In this document: in pieces, positions 16,295-25,521 of the stretch
How positions within the stretch are numbered: the first letter of the stretch is position 1
Layout of the letters: each line of letters begins with the position of its first letter
Assembly: GCA_024278955.1 (NCBI GenBank)
Contig: JAJRSE010000108.1
Location: 1 to 40,544, forward strand
Source: Planctomycetota bacterium
Lineage (GTDB): Bacteria; Planctomycetota; Planctomycetia; Pirellulales; Lacipirellulaceae
Direction: 5' to 3'
DNA length: 40,544 bases
The notes under the pieces: generated by a model
What the model was told of the DNA's origin: nothing
The model's database searches: none
The model's input: the letters and a program-made list of their open reading frames with translations, nothing else
Translations under genes and position numbers: made by a program

Positions 16295-17044
16295 CTACAT
16301 CTCAAGCTGTGCCATAACTTCTTCGGGCAGGTTGAAGTTTGCCGCCACTTTCTGGACGTCATCGTGGTCGTCGAGCGAGTCCATTAGTTGGAGCACTTTC
16401 TTCGCGTTGACGATATCAAGATCGATTGTGTCGTTAGGTATTCGTCTGAGTTCGCTTCTTTCGATTTCGATTTCGGCTTCCTTGATCGCATCTTGCAAGC
16501 TGCCAAACGAATCGGGGTCGCTGATGACTTCGTGCTTGCCGTCGGCCGTTTTTACATCTTCTGCGCCGGCTTCCATCGCGAGTTCCAGTAGTGCCTCTTC
16601 CTCGATTTGCTCGCCATCGATGACGACGACCCCCTTACGCTCGAACATCCACGCGACGCACCCGGTGGCGCCTAGTTTGCCGCCCGATTTCTCGAAAATC
16701 TTTCGCACCTCGGGTGCTGTGCGGTTGCGATTGTCGGTGAGAATTTCGCAGAGCACAGCCACCCCTCCAGGGCCGTAGCCTTCGTAGAGGATTTCGTCAA
16801 AGTTGTTTCCCTCGAGCTCGCCACAGCCTTTTTTAACAGCCCGCTCGATGTTGTCCTTGGGCATGCTGACGGCTTTAGCATCGTTGATGGCGTAGCGCAA
16901 CCGCAGATTGGTGTCGGGGTCTCCACCGCCCATTTTTGCAGCGATGATGATCGCCTTGGAGAGCTTGCTCCAAACTTTGCCACGCTTGTTGTCGATCAAA
17001 GCCTTCTTGTGCTTGATGCCAGCCCAGTGGGAATGTCCAGCCAT
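16295..17044 (-). CDS. yebC: YebC/PmpR (TACO1) family protein
   Basis: The 249-residue protein has the unmistakable family start MAGHSHWAGIKHKKALIDNKRGKVWSK... (residues 1-27 region), the GGGDPDTNLRLRYAI block (about 39-53), DNIERAVKKGCG, YEGYGPGGVA (about 87-96) and TDNRNRTAPEVR. Members act as transcriptional regulators or, as shown for TACO1 and some bacterial YebC, as ribosome-associated factors that help translate proline stretches. Length is normal. It lies 72 bases downstream of the EndoIII-fold gene on the same strand, in the nusA-infB-rbfA neighbourhood, which fits a translation role. Confidence 0.96.
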   Translation of the reverse strand: MAGHSHWAGIKHKKALIDNKRGKVWSKLSKAIIIAAKMGGGDPDTNLRLRYAINDAKAVSMPKDNIERAVKKGCGELEGNNFDEILYEGYGPGGVAVLCEILTDNRNRTAPEVRKIFEKSGGKLGATGCVAWMFERKGVVVIDGEQIEEEALLELAMEAGAEDVKTADGKHEVISDPDSFGSLQDAIKEAEIEIERSELRRIPNDTIDLDIVNAKKVLQLMDSLDDHDDVQKVAANFNLPEEVMAQLEM

Positions 17045-17116
17045 TTTTTACGGGTCAGGGTTAAGAGGGGTTTGGTCTTTAGGGCGAGTTCTTTGAGTAG
17101 CAGAAGTCGGAGAGCC

Positions 17117-18148
17117 TTACCTTGGCTTCTTCTTAGTCAGTTTTTTGGTGACAGATTTTTTCTTCTTCACTCCTTTTTTCACAGGCTTCTTCGTCGTCAC
17201 TTTCTTTTTCTTTACCACCTTTTTCGGGGCAGATTTTTTGGTGGTTGGCTTTTTAGCCGCTGGTTTTTTGGCAGCCGGCTTCTTCTTGACGGGAGCGGGG
17301 GCGGGAGCCGGAGCGGGCACTTTCTTTTTCTTCTTTGCCATGGCTGCTGCTGCGGCTTCTTTTTTGATTTCTTCGGCTTTGCGATGGGCTTCGGCCCTTG
17401 CCTCGGCAGCATCCTTCGCTTTTTTGAGCGCGGCCGCTTCCCTGGCTTCTTGTTCGGCCTTTTTCGACGCCCGCTTCGGAAGCCGACCCTTGCAATTTGG
17501 ATCGATTTCTAGCAGCAGCTTGCGAATCGCTGGGCCGTAAGGGCTGCGAAGAAGCTCGACGCCCAATTGATGCAGCAAGGCCCCGACTTCGATGCCCTTC
17601 GATTTGGGAACCGCTCGCTCAAGTCCCGGGACCCGGCCTTTTTTGAGTTCGCTGTCTGAAACCACCCCGACAACGTGCATCGCTCGTAGCAAGCCTTCGT
17701 TTACCGGAATCGAGTGTCCGCCCAAGGCATGTTGGGTTACGTAAGCGACGATAAACCCAGTCGAGCCGTTATATTCTTCTAGCTGTTTGGTAGTTTGACC
17801 GATATTTTGCTTCTTGAGCGACTCGAGGTCGAATGAGTAGTGCGTTTCGAAGACGCTTTGCAGGACTCGCTTGAGCCGCTTCGCCGACTCGACCGGATCG
17901 TTTAGCGGCTTCATGATGACGACCAGCTCGCGGATCGAAGTCACACGCACTTCGTTCCAGTCATAGAACTCTTGCGACAGAGCTTCAAACACCGTTTCGG
18001 CAGACTCGTGCTGCGAAGCTTCCAAGCAGCACGAGAACAGCAGATGCTCGAGCAGGTTGCGGTCTTTGGGCGCCTCAACAGGTTCAAAGGTTTTCCGAAC
18101 GGTTTTGAGGACTTTGTTGATCAGCGTTGCGCGGTTGTTGCTCGCCAT
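17117..18148 (-). CDS. Endonuclease-III-fold (HhH-GPD-like) protein lacking catalytic residues, with histone-H1-like Lys/Ala/Pro tail
   Basis: Residues about 1-225 can be aligned by eye with the EndoIII/HhH-GPD fold: LLEHLLFSCCLEASQHESAE (32-51) with the first helices, the ILxxxLxSVF stretch (93-100), YNGSTGFIVAYVTQHALGGH (126-145) with the helix-hairpin-helix, and IPVNEGLLRAMHVVGVV (147-163) with the GPD loop VDTHVxRVxxRLG. The catalytic Asp is Asn150, the HhH Lys is missing, and of the four cluster cysteines only Cys219 remains, so glycosylase/lyase activity is unlikely. Residues 225-343 are a low-complexity tail: an Ala/Glu/Lys helix, then PAPAPAPAP and AAKKPAAKKP, TTKK and VKKGVKKKK runs like histone H1 tails. 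It probably binds nucleic acid. It follows rbfA by 98 bases on the same strand. The function is unknown. Confidence 0.75.
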   Translation of the reverse strand: MASNNRATLINKVLKTVRKTFEPVEAPKDRNLLEHLLFSCCLEASQHESAETVFEALSQEFYDWNEVRVTSIRELVVIMKPLNDPVESAKRLKRVLQSVFETHYSFDLESLKKQNIGQTTKQLEEYNGSTGFIVAYVTQHALGGHSIPVNEGLLRAMHVVGVVSDSELKKGRVPGLERAVPKSKGIEVGALLHQLGVELLRSPYGPAIRKLLLEIDPNCKGRLPKRASKKAEQEAREAAALKKAKDAAEARAEAHRKAEEIKKEAAAAAMAKKKKKVPAPAPAPAPVKKKPAAKKPAAKKPTTKKSAPKKVVKKKKVTTKKPVKKGVKKKKSVTKKLTKKKPR

Positions 18149-18246
18149 CGGCGGGGTCTCTGCTTGGGGAATCGAGGAATGGGAGAGAAAGAGAGTTAGG
18201 CACCAGAGGATATGGTGGGATGGTCGGCTGCTAGAAAAACGTCATT

Positions 18247-18642
18247 TCAATCGACCTCGGTCGATTCTACGTCAGCGAGCCCGTCGGGCGGGGGAGGCTC
18301 TTGCGGAAGCATCTCGTTAAGCATTTTGGCCAGCGCGATCGATTTCTTTACGCCCATGTCGATTTCAAAGCGAATACGCGGAGTGTAGCGAGTATCGATT
18401 CGGCGAGAAATTTTCTTCTGCAAAAAACCGGCAGAGCTGTTCAACCCCTGCAAACAAAGTCGTTGAGCCGTTTCGTCGCCCATGATCGAGACATGGACTT
18501 TGGCATTGCGCATGTCGGGCGAAACTTCGACAAAAGTCACGGTAACGCCCTCGACCCGCGGATCTTTGATATCGGCGAGAATGGCCATGCTGACCACTTC
18601 GCGAATCGCTTCGGACGCTTTTTGAACCCGTCGAGAAGTCAT
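18247..18642 (-). CDS. rbfA: 30S ribosome-binding factor A
   Basis: RbfA binds the 30S subunit and helps mature the 5' end of 16S rRNA. The protein (131 residues from ATG 18642) shows the single KH-like fold pattern: [28 protein letters not shown] (3-30 region), [23 protein letters not shown], then [33 protein letters not shown] start 20 codons upstream (18702) is possible but would add residues absent from the family. It is directly after infB, the usual nusA-infB-rbfA order. No truB or rimP is nearby. Confidence 0.94.
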   Translation of the reverse strand: MTSRRVQKASEAIREVVSMAILADIKDPRVEGVTVTFVEVSPDMRNAKVHVSIMGDETAQRLCLQGLNSSAGFLQKKISRRIDTRYTPRIRFEIDMGVKKSIALAKMLNEMLPQEPPPPDGLADVESTEVD

Positions 18643-18712
18643 CGGTACCGTCGAAACACTTTGAGGAACTAGGAAGGAAGTTAAATGCTGGTTTACGGTC
18701 AAACTCGTTGTT

Positions 18713-21463
18713 CTATGGGGTCAGCGATTCGTCAAACGTTCGCCCGACTTCGTCGACTCGGTAGACTTCAAAAAGGTCGCCCTCTTTGACGTCATTGAAC
18801 CCAGACAATTTGATACCGCATTCCATGCCTTCGCGAACTTCTTTAGAATCGTCTTTATCGCGTCGCAGGGTATCGATCGGGTAGTCACCAAGAATCATGT
18901 TATCGCGGATAACACGCGCTCGGCTGTTGCGTTCGATGGTTCCAGCAAGCACACGGCAACCGGCAATCGTACCTACGCGGCTGATCTTAAACGTTTGTTG
19001 CACCAAAGCACGGCCTAGATCGATCTCTCGCTGCTCGGGAGTGAGCAAACCTTCCAGGGCTGCTTTTAGGTCTTCGGTAATCTTGTAAATGATTTGGTAG
19101 CGTTTGATCTGAACGCCCCGCGCGTCGGCTAACATTCGGGCGCCTTCGTCGGCAACCACATTGAAGCCAAGGATGATTGCGTCCGAAGCGTCGGCAAGCG
19201 TCACATCGGCTTCCGTGATGCCGCCCACGGACGACTGGAGAATCTTGATTTTCACTTCAGGGTGGTCCAGCTTAAGAAGCTCTTTTTGGATCGCTTCGAT
19301 CGAACCACGGACATCGGCTCGTAAAATTAAGTTCAGCGTTTGAACCTCGCCCGTGCCTTCAAGGCGATCGAACAAGTTTTCTAGCGTCACATGCTGGACG
19401 GTAACTCCCAGGCTGCTTTCTCGTTCGGTGGCCGAACGTGCTTCAGCGATCGTGCGGGCATCGGCGATATCGTCCAAAACATAAAAATGGTCGCCAGCTC
19501 CAGGGGCCACGTTGAGCCCTGTGATATTTACAGGAATACTTGGACCAGCTTCTTTAAGACGCTTGTGGGTTTGTAGCGTGTCGTACATCGCTTTCACTCG
19601 GCCAAAGGCTTGGCCGCAGACAACCACGTCTCCTACTCGAAGCGTTCCATTCTGGACGATCACTTTGGCAACCACACCACGACCGGTCTCTTGTTGGGCT
19701 TCTATGCAAGAACCCAGGGCAGGTCGGTTGGGATTGGCCGTGTACTCATGAAGCTCGGCAACGGTCAGCAGCGTTTCGAGCAAATCGTCGATGCCATCGC
19801 CTGTGATCGCGCTGGTCTTAATCACTTCGACTTCGCCGCCCCACTCACTCGGCAGCAGTTCGTTTGCGGCAAGGCCTTGCATCGCACGGGTGATATCCAC
19901 ACCTGGCAGGTCGGTTTTGTTGAGCGCGACTACGATCGGAACTTCTGCGGCCCTTGCGTGGCTAATGGCCTCTTCCGTCTGTGGCATGATTCCATCGTCG
20001 GCAGCCACAACCAGCACGGCGATGTCGGTTACGTTGGCACCACGGGCTCGCATTTCTGTGAACGCCTCGTGGCCCGGAGTATCCACAAAGGAAATCTGGC
20101 GACCGTCCTTGTTGATCGAGTAAGCACGAATGTGTTGCGTAATGCCGCCGCTCTCCCCGCTGACCACATCGGTATCGATGATCCGGTCGAGCAGCGAAGT
20201 TTTTCCATGGTCGACATGCCCAAGAAAGGTAATCACGGGCGGACGTGGGAGCAGGTCTTCTTCGCGGTCTTCTTTTTCGAGAATGCCCACGAGCAGTTGG
20301 TCTTCGAGGTTTACCACATCTTTCAAGACGATGTCGATATCTAACTCAGCAGCTACCAATTCGGTCAGCTCAGGATCCATCATGGCGGTGATCGAAGTCA
20401 TCACGCCTTCTTCCATCAAGATCCTTAGAATTTGGCTCGCCGGGAGGCTGGCGGCTTCCGAAAGCTCGCGGACGGTGCAAGGAAGCTGGAGCGAGACTTT
20501 GGTCTTTCGTGGTGCAGCTGAGTTGACACCCGACTTTCGAGTGCGCCGGAAATGCCGGCGAGGGCGCCCATCTGCTCCGCGTCTCTGGGGTTGTCGCTGA
20601 CGACCAAGCTGTCTTTGTTCTCGACCTCCCAACATCGGAGTCTTCGAGGTGCCCCGTTTGCTGCGCGACTTCTCGTCCTCTTTTTCTTTTTTCGCGGTCT
20701 CAAGCGATTGCTCATGACGACGCAAATGAGCCGACAGGGGTTTCGCCCCGCTCTTGCCTGCTCGAAGTGCATCGGCGGGCAGTCGCATGTCGGGCTTTTG
20801 TGCGGGCTCTTCTGATTTTTTTTCCGAAGCGGGCGTCGAGGGTTGTCCACTCGCAGGAATCGGAGCCAGCTTAACAACAGGCCTGCTTCGTTGGGTCCCA
20901 CCGCCTGACGCAGGCTTCGAGCCACCGCTCGTCCCGCGGGACTCACCGATCGTGCGCATTTTACCCGAGGCGTTGCCTGGGCCAATGTAGTCTTCTCGCT
21001 TCATCACTCCGGCCAAGGGGCCAGGAGAGCGAGGGCCTTGGGGCTTTTCTGGTGCTGGGGCCTGCTTGCTCGCAGCCTCCGGCATAGGTTCGGCCTGTTC
21101 TACGGGTGCCGTCTCTTCCGAGGGCCCTGTCTCTTCTGCGGTCTCGTCAGGCGGAGAGGTTTTCGATTTCCGTATCCCTGCCAGCGGAGACGGAGGGCGA
21201 GAAGCCGCAATGACTTGCATCTTGCCTTCCCGAGCGGCAGGGCGAGTCGGACGTTCGGGAGCTACGGGGGCCGCACTTGCTTTGGAAGGGCGAGCCGCAG
21301 GAGAACCACCCGAAAGATGGTTGCGCAGCTTCTCGGCTTCTTCGTCTGAAAGGCTTGCCAGCGCAGAACCTTTCCCGGGGATACCTGCATTTGCGCAAAT
21401 ATCGACCAGTTCCTTACTGTCTACCTTCAATTCTTTCGCTAACGCATATATGCGAATGGCCAA
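18713..21463 (-). CDS. infB: Translation initiation factor IF-2
   Basis: IF-2 is the GTPase that places fMet-tRNA on the 30S subunit. The start of the family ([22 protein letters not shown]) is encoded from a TTG at 21463, with a GGAG site 9 bases upstream; an ATG nine codons earlier (21490) is the alternative start (925 residues). A long low-complexity Pro/Lys/Glu linker (about 60-370) follows. The G domain carries [17 protein letters not shown] and NKTD, then domains II-IV follow, ending [16 protein letters not shown]. The gene lies 143 bases after nusA and 70 before rbfA. The linker is longer than in E. coli, as in other planctomycetes. Confidence 0.97.
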   Translation of the reverse strand: MAIRIYALAKELKVDSKELVDICANAGIPGKGSALASLSDEEAEKLRNHLSGGSPAARPSKASAAPVAPERPTRPAAREGKMQVIAASRPPSPLAGIRKSKTSPPDETAEETGPSEETAPVEQAEPMPEAASKQAPAPEKPQGPRSPGPLAGVMKREDYIGPGNASGKMRTIGESRGTSGGSKPASGGGTQRSRPVVKLAPIPASGQPSTPASEKKSEEPAQKPDMRLPADALRAGKSGAKPLSAHLRRHEQSLETAKKEKEDEKSRSKRGTSKTPMLGGREQRQLGRQRQPQRRGADGRPRRHFRRTRKSGVNSAAPRKTKVSLQLPCTVRELSEAASLPASQILRILMEEGVMTSITAMMDPELTELVAAELDIDIVLKDVVNLEDQLLVGILEKEDREEDLLPRPPVITFLGHVDHGKTSLLDRIIDTDVVSGESGGITQHIRAYSINKDGRQISFVDTPGHEAFTEMRARGANVTDIAVLVVAADDGIMPQTEEAISHARAAEVPIVVALNKTDLPGVDITRAMQGLAANELLPSEWGGEVEVIKTSAITGDGIDDLLETLLTVAELHEYTANPNRPALGSCIEAQQETGRGVVAKVIVQNGTLRVGDVVVCGQAFGRVKAMYDTLQTHKRLKEAGPSIPVNITGLNVAPGAGDHFYVLDDIADARTIAEARSATERESSLGVTVQHVTLENLFDRLEGTGEVQTLNLILRADVRGSIEAIQKELLKLDHPEVKIKILQSSVGGITEADVTLADASDAIILGFNVVADEGARMLADARGVQIKRYQIIYKITEDLKAALEGLLTPEQREIDLGRALVQQTFKISRVGTIAGCRVLAGTIERNSRARVIRDNMILGDYPIDTLRRDKDDSKEVREGMECGIKLSGFNDVKEGDLFEVYRVDEVGRTFDESLTP

Positions 21464-21606
21464 AACAAATTTCTCCGAGCGAGTTAGCATCCAAACCGGT
21501 CAATCGGCTTGGGAAGTTGCCTACCCGCAGTTCTTTAGATCACTAGGAAACCATAACTAACGTCCTCCAACAGCTTCGCCAGTTTGGACAATCAGTCGAC
21601 TACGAT

Positions 21607-22998
21607 TCACGATTCAGACCCATCGCCGGTCGGGCTAACGGGTGCTTCTACCTTATTTTCATCCGTCTCTTTTTTTTCTTCAGCCTCTTCTTCAGCGACT
21701 TCGGTTTCTGCTGAGGAAGGGGTCTCTTCCGCCTCGGCTTCTTTGTCAGCTTTGGCCTTTGCTGCTTCCGCAGCCTCAGCCGCCACCGCGTCTTTCGCAG
21801 CCTGGCGGTCTGCTTCTCGTTTCTTTCGGCGAGCTTCGGTTGCCGCCGCTTCGGCTTCTTCGGCACGGCTTTCGGCTTGAGCAACAATCGTGTCGACCTG
21901 CTCCGAAGACAACCCGCCCATCTCCATTAACGCATCGGGCTCGATAATCGAAAGGTCGTCGTAGCTTAAGAAGCCCTCTTCGACCAGACGTTCAGCCAGC
22001 TCGACTTCCATGCCTTCAAGCTCACTAAAGCCTAGCACCGCTCGATCAATCGACTCGGCAAGCTCTTCCTGGGTCATGATTTCGATGTCCCAGCCCGAGA
22101 GCTTGCTCGCAAGACGCACGTTCTGGCCTCGTCGGCCAATCGCGAGAGACAACTGGTCCTCGCGAACCAGCACAATGGCTCGGCCCAGCATCTTACAGAG
22201 GATTACTTGCTCGACCTCAGCTGGCTGCAACGCATTGGGAATAAATATCTCAAGGTTGTCGTCCCAGCGAACAATGTCGATTCGCTCGCCGGACAGCTCG
22301 TCGACGATGTTTTTGATTCGATTGCCACGAACTCCCACGCAAGCACCGACACAATCAACTCGTTGGTCGCTACTACTCACAGCTACTTTCGAGCGATAGC
22401 CAGGCTCTCGCGACATCGCCCGAACTTCGATCACTCCATCGATGATTTCAGGAATCTCTTGCTCAAACAGACGTTGAACCAGCTGGGGTCTGGCGCGGCT
22501 AAGAATTACTTTCACCCGGCTGCCAGATTTTCGCACCTCGAAAACGGTTGTTCTCACGCGTTCGTTGACGTGATGAGACTCGCCCGGGATCTGCTCGCTT
22601 CGGGGAAGAATTGCTTCGACGTTCGTCAGCGAGACCGTGGCCGCCCCTCCCTCGTAACGCTGAACAATGCCGCTGACCATTTCGCCGATGAGTTCGTTGT
22701 ATTCGTCGTAGAGTGCATCGCGTTCGGCTTCGCGAATCTTTTGGATCATCACTTGCTTGGCGGTTTGAGCACCAATGCGTCCCACAGTCTCTTCCGAGTC
22801 GAGCACTTCGCCATCGCAGGTGGCGGCGATCGAACCGTTGTCTCGGTCAATCCTTACTTCGATCTCAGCTTCTTCGCCATAATGCTTCTTTGCGGCAGAG
22901 ACGAGCGCAGCCTCGATGCCTTCAAAGACGACTTCCTTCTCGATATTTTTGTCGCGATGAATAGCATCGACGATTCTCAGCACTTCACTGGGGTTCAT
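21607..22998 (-). CDS. nusA: Transcription elongation/termination factor NusA
   Basis: NusA binds RNA polymerase and nascent RNA and governs pausing, termination and antitermination. The 463-residue protein from ATG 22998 ([20 protein letters not shown]) contains the N-terminal polymerase-binding domain, an S1 domain (about 105-175; [15 protein letters not shown]), two KH domains (around [19 protein letters not shown] [19 protein letters not shown] and [14 protein letters not shown]), a helix-hairpin-helix region (about 335-395) and a long acidic Ala/Glu tail. A longer reading to 23103 exists, but GGAG 10 bases before 22998 and family length favour this start. It leads the nusA-infB-rbfA series; the usual rimP upstream is missing. 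Confidence 0.97.
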   Translation of the reverse strand: MNPSEVLRIVDAIHRDKNIEKEVVFEGIEAALVSAAKKHYGEEAEIEVRIDRDNGSIAATCDGEVLDSEETVGRIGAQTAKQVMIQKIREAERDALYDEYNELIGEMVSGIVQRYEGGAATVSLTNVEAILPRSEQIPGESHHVNERVRTTVFEVRKSGSRVKVILSRARPQLVQRLFEQEIPEIIDGVIEVRAMSREPGYRSKVAVSSSDQRVDCVGACVGVRGNRIKNIVDELSGERIDIVRWDDNLEIFIPNALQPAEVEQVILCKMLGRAIVLVREDQLSLAIGRRGQNVRLASKLSGWDIEIMTQEELAESIDRAVLGFSELEGMEVELAERLVEEGFLSYDDLSIIEPDALMEMGGLSSEQVDTIVAQAESRAEEAEAAATEARRKKREADRQAAKDAVAAEAAEAAKAKADKEAEAEETPSSAETEVAEEEAEEKKETDENKVEAPVSPTGDGSES

Positions 22999-23119
22999 AA
23001 GATTGATACTCCACGACGTATTCGCCCGTCGTCGGCAACCAAATTGTTCCAAATTGTCGGGTGGGAATCTCTCCAGGCCTTGCGGCACGGTCTTTCCCCA
23101 CATGTCTTCAAGCTTAACT

Positions 23120-23219
23120 CCGGTAGCTTACCGCAGTATCCGGTAGCTTACCGCAGTATCCGGTAGCTTACCGCAGTATCCGGTAGCTTACCGCAGTATC
23201 CGGTAGCTTACCGCAGTAA
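23120..23219. repeat. Five tandem copies of a 20-bp palindromic unit upstream of nusA
   Basis: The unit CCGGTAGCTTACCGCAGTAT is repeated at 23120, 23140, 23160, 23180 and 23200; only the last base of copy five differs. Each unit holds CGGTA-GCT-TACCG, a 5-bp stem with a 3-base loop. The 20-bp period is close to two helical turns, so all copies face nearly the same side of the DNA. It ends about 120 bases before the nusA start. Related words (TCTACCGCAGC) recur at 23459-23470. Confidence 0.97.
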
Positions 23220-23484
23220 CTGAGGCTAGACGCCCGGCCCGACCTCTCTCACAGGCTGCGTCGAAAGCGTCCAAACTCCTTTTGCGAAGCCAACTTAAAT
23301 CGGTTCACAATCTAGCAACGATAACGGCCACAAATTGGGATGTCAAGCCGCCGTTGTTGGCCGTTCCGCAGTTTCGGAGGGATTCGGCCCCAAAGCATTC
23401 AGTTGCTTAGCGCTCCTTCTATACCCCAACCGAAAGCCCAGGGGCTGCATCCCTAGTAGTCTACCGCAGCTCAACATTCGAGTT

Positions 23485-23562
23485 GGGTGCCACTGCTGGC
23501 TTGCCCAGCAGTGGACGCCGGGTCCCCGCTTCGCACTGCTGGACGAGCCAGCAGTGGCACCC
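23485..23562. repeat. Twin-hairpin inverted repeat (CACTGCTGG family)
   Basis: GGGTGCCACTGCTGGC (23485-23500) and GCCAGCAGTGGCACCC (23547-23562) are perfect 16-base inverted arms. Each arm is itself part of a smaller hairpin: CACTGCTGGcttgCCCAGCAGTG (23491-23513) and CACTGCTGGacgaGCCAGCAGTG (23534-23556). It lies between nusA and the ketosynthase-like gene. This design suits either a miniature mobile palindromic element or a transcription end. Confidence 0.85.
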
Positions 23563-23618
23563 GAAAACCAAGCCGCGATCGAATACTAGGGCCACAAAAA
23601 GAAGCGTGCTGGAGAAAA

Positions 23619-24935
23619 TCACTCCGCCCGCGACACAACCACCGCAGCAGCTTGAGCCTGCGGGGTGACGCTAAGCTTCAGAAAGCTCGCGCCCGCCGGC
23701 TGCTGGTCGTCAGACGTGACTGCCAACGAAGCCTGCGGGTCGGGGGTCTCGTAATTCAGAGTGCGGAAGAGCTGCCCTTCGTTAAGAGCCATCGTGCTGG
23801 CTACCAGTTCAAGAATCCCGCTGCCTGCCCCCAGGTTGCCAAAATAGCTCTTGGCAGCCACGACCGGGATTTTGGCTCCGTCGGAACCCAAGGTCTCGTG
23901 GATTGCCTTCGCCTCATCCACATCACAGCCGGTCGTTGCTAGGCCATGAGCGCTGATGTGCCCAAGCCGATCGGCCGCGATTCTTGCTTCGGCCATTGCG
24001 TTTCGAGCAGCGTTTGCCATCGCCTTGTCGCGTTGGCCTTCGAGTTTTGAGTTGGTCACAATACTACTGCCTGCGCCCGAGACGATGCCGTAAATCGTTG
24101 CCCCACGCCGTCGGGCCGATTCGAGCTCTTCCAGCACGATCGCACCTGCCCCTTCGCCGACAACCATGCCTGTGCGATTGAGATCAAACGGGCGGGAAGC
24201 TTGTTCCGGTTCACACTCGGTGCTGGCAAGTTGCTCTGACTGAACTGCGTGAATTGTCTTAAACGAATGGATCCGAGTTCCCGTGGCCCCTGCCAACATA
24301 CAATCGGCGTGGCCTCGCTGGATGGTTTGCATGGCTTCTCGTACCGCCATGATGCCAGCGATCTCGCGTAAAGTGAGCGAATTGTTCGGCCCACGCAGGT
24401 CGTTGAGAATCGCAATATGACTGGCCGGCATGTTGGGAAGATATTTCAGCATCCACAGCGGATTCATCTCCGCCAGGCCTGCCTGGCCCCATTTCTCATA
24501 CTCGACGTTCCCCTCTTGAGCGCCGCATTTGATCATGCCATCGGTAAAATCGCCCGGAGGGCTCAGCATGTAATCGCTTCCAAAGACAATCCCCGATCGT
24601 TCGGGATCGACCGGGCTCTCCGAAAATCGGGCGTCCGAGACCGCCTGATGTGCGGCAGCTATGGCCATGATCGTTTCTCGACACATGACTTTCAGCGACT
24701 TACGAATCGCCTTTTTCTGGTCTTTTGCCAAAACGCCGAAATCCTCGATCGACGCCGAAAAATCCCTGGCTTCGCCACCAAAATGCACATGGCCTTCAAT
24801 CGCCGGAAGCGATGAAAGCGGTTCAATTCCGCTACGACCGGCGCGAAGCGATTCCCACATTGCGGCAGCCGAGTTGCCAAGCGGGCTCACGACGCCAAGG
24901 CCGGTGATAGCAACACGTCGATTGGAATTGGGCAT
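23619..24935 (-). CDS. Ketosynthase-like protein with Glu in place of the catalytic Cys
   Basis: The 438-residue protein has the full beta-ketoacyl-ACP synthase (FabF-type thiolase) fold: RRVAITGLGVVSPLG (6-20), SRPFDLNRTGMVVGEGAGAIVLEE (248-270 region), ISAHGLATTGCDVDEA (327-342) and AAKSYFGNLGAGSG (360-373). Compared with the FabF encoded at 27863-29101, the active-site Cys163 is replaced by Glu191 (GPNNSLTLRE), and the second catalytic His340 by Asn367, while His330 and Lys362 remain. It cannot condense in the usual way. It resembles chain-length-factor or KSQ-type partners of ketosynthases, or a decarboxylase. It lies near but not adjacent to the fab cluster on the same strand, and is not damaged. 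Confidence 0.85.
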   Translation of the reverse strand: MPNSNRRVAITGLGVVSPLGNSAAAMWESLRAGRSGIEPLSSLPAIEGHVHFGGEARDFSASIEDFGVLAKDQKKAIRKSLKVMCRETIMAIAAAHQAVSDARFSESPVDPERSGIVFGSDYMLSPPGDFTDGMIKCGAQEGNVEYEKWGQAGLAEMNPLWMLKYLPNMPASHIAILNDLRGPNNSLTLREIAGIMAVREAMQTIQRGHADCMLAGATGTRIHSFKTIHAVQSEQLASTECEPEQASRPFDLNRTGMVVGEGAGAIVLEELESARRRGATIYGIVSGAGSSIVTNSKLEGQRDKAMANAARNAMAEARIAADRLGHISAHGLATTGCDVDEAKAIHETLGSDGAKIPVVAAKSYFGNLGAGSGILELVASTMALNEGQLFRTLNYETPDPQASLAVTSDDQQPAGASFLKLSVTPQAQAAAVVVSRAE

Positions 24936-25078
24936 TGGGGAATGAGCCGAGAAATGAAAATGAAAAATACTTCGCCTTGGTAGGCAGGGGCGGCAATGCA
25001 GAGGCTGTGCTCAACCGCCCCCCTAACTTTACAATCTCGGGTGCTTTGTCACAACTTGCATTTCTGCGATCGTACTAA

Positions 25079-25363
25079 GTGGAGCCTGATTCCCGGCTTA
25101 CGGAAAAAAACAGAAAAATCCGCGATCTGGGGCACCTCATTTTTCCTGGAAATAAATCGCAGGAAATTCTCAGAGGCGTTCGCGGGGGCCACTGGGACAG
25201 CGACTCCAGCTTCTTGTCGTCGTCGAACCGGTACGGCAGCAGCTCCACGTTCGAGCGTAATAACATTGGGTTCCGTGTCGCAAGTATCCCTGAGCCAAGT
25301 TCGCTGTTGTTAGGAGCTATGGCAGCCGTAGGACTGTTGATGCGAAGGAGACGTTTAGGATAA
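25079..25363 (+). pseudogene. C-terminal remnant of a formylglycine-generating-enzyme-like PEP-CTERM protein
   Basis: The last 60 or so codons read RGVRGGHWDSDSSFLSSSNR, then NNIGFRVASIPEPSSLLLGA and a hydrophobic run ending MRRRRLG. RGGxW...SSxR...GFRVA is the C-terminal signature of the FGE-sulfatase (SUMF1/YfmG) fold. PEP-hydrophobic-RRRR is a PEP-CTERM exosortase sorting signal, also typical of planctomycete surface proteins. The rest of the roughly 250-residue domain and any signal peptide are missing; the upstream codons (25079-25160) do not resemble the family. I call it a decayed fragment rather than a short real gene. No exosortase gene is in the window. Confidence 0.7.
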
Positions 25364-25413
25364 GGCTTGGCCTCCTGGCCGTTTATGGTCCATCCCCGCG
25401 CAGCGGATACTAG

Positions 25414-25433
25414 CCCCGGCATTTATGCCGGGG
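25414..25433. terminator. Perfect hairpin CCCCGGCATTTATGCCGGGG, possible terminator or repeat
   Basis: A 9-bp stem with a two-base loop is followed after about 12 bases by CTTGTTTTTG. It could end transcription on the plus strand after the PEP-CTERM remnant. As a G/C-rich exact palindrome it may equally be a dispersed repeat. It lies 90 bases upstream of the cold-shock gene. Confidence 0.45.
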
Positions 25434-25521
25434 TGAGGGGCTTGTTTTTGACTTTGCAATCCTCCTGGAAAATGAAGCAGAGTTATTGCTGGATTGGCGG
25501 GTCGTAATTAGACTAGATTAG

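Larger units (their letters stand above)
22999..23618. other. 620-base gene-free region upstream of nusA
   Basis: No credible gene is present. The region holds a 5 x 20 bp palindromic tandem array (23120-23219) and a twin-hairpin repeat (23485-23562). The nusA-infB promoter should lie here, but I cannot place it with confidence. Confidence 0.6.

Noticed and set aside
22999..23103. Longer NusA with about 35 extra N-terminal residues
   Set aside because: The extension has no family likeness, and a GGAG site and correct length support the ATG at 22998.
23120..23219. CRISPR array
   Set aside because: The 20-base units are directly adjacent with no spacers, and no cas genes are nearby.
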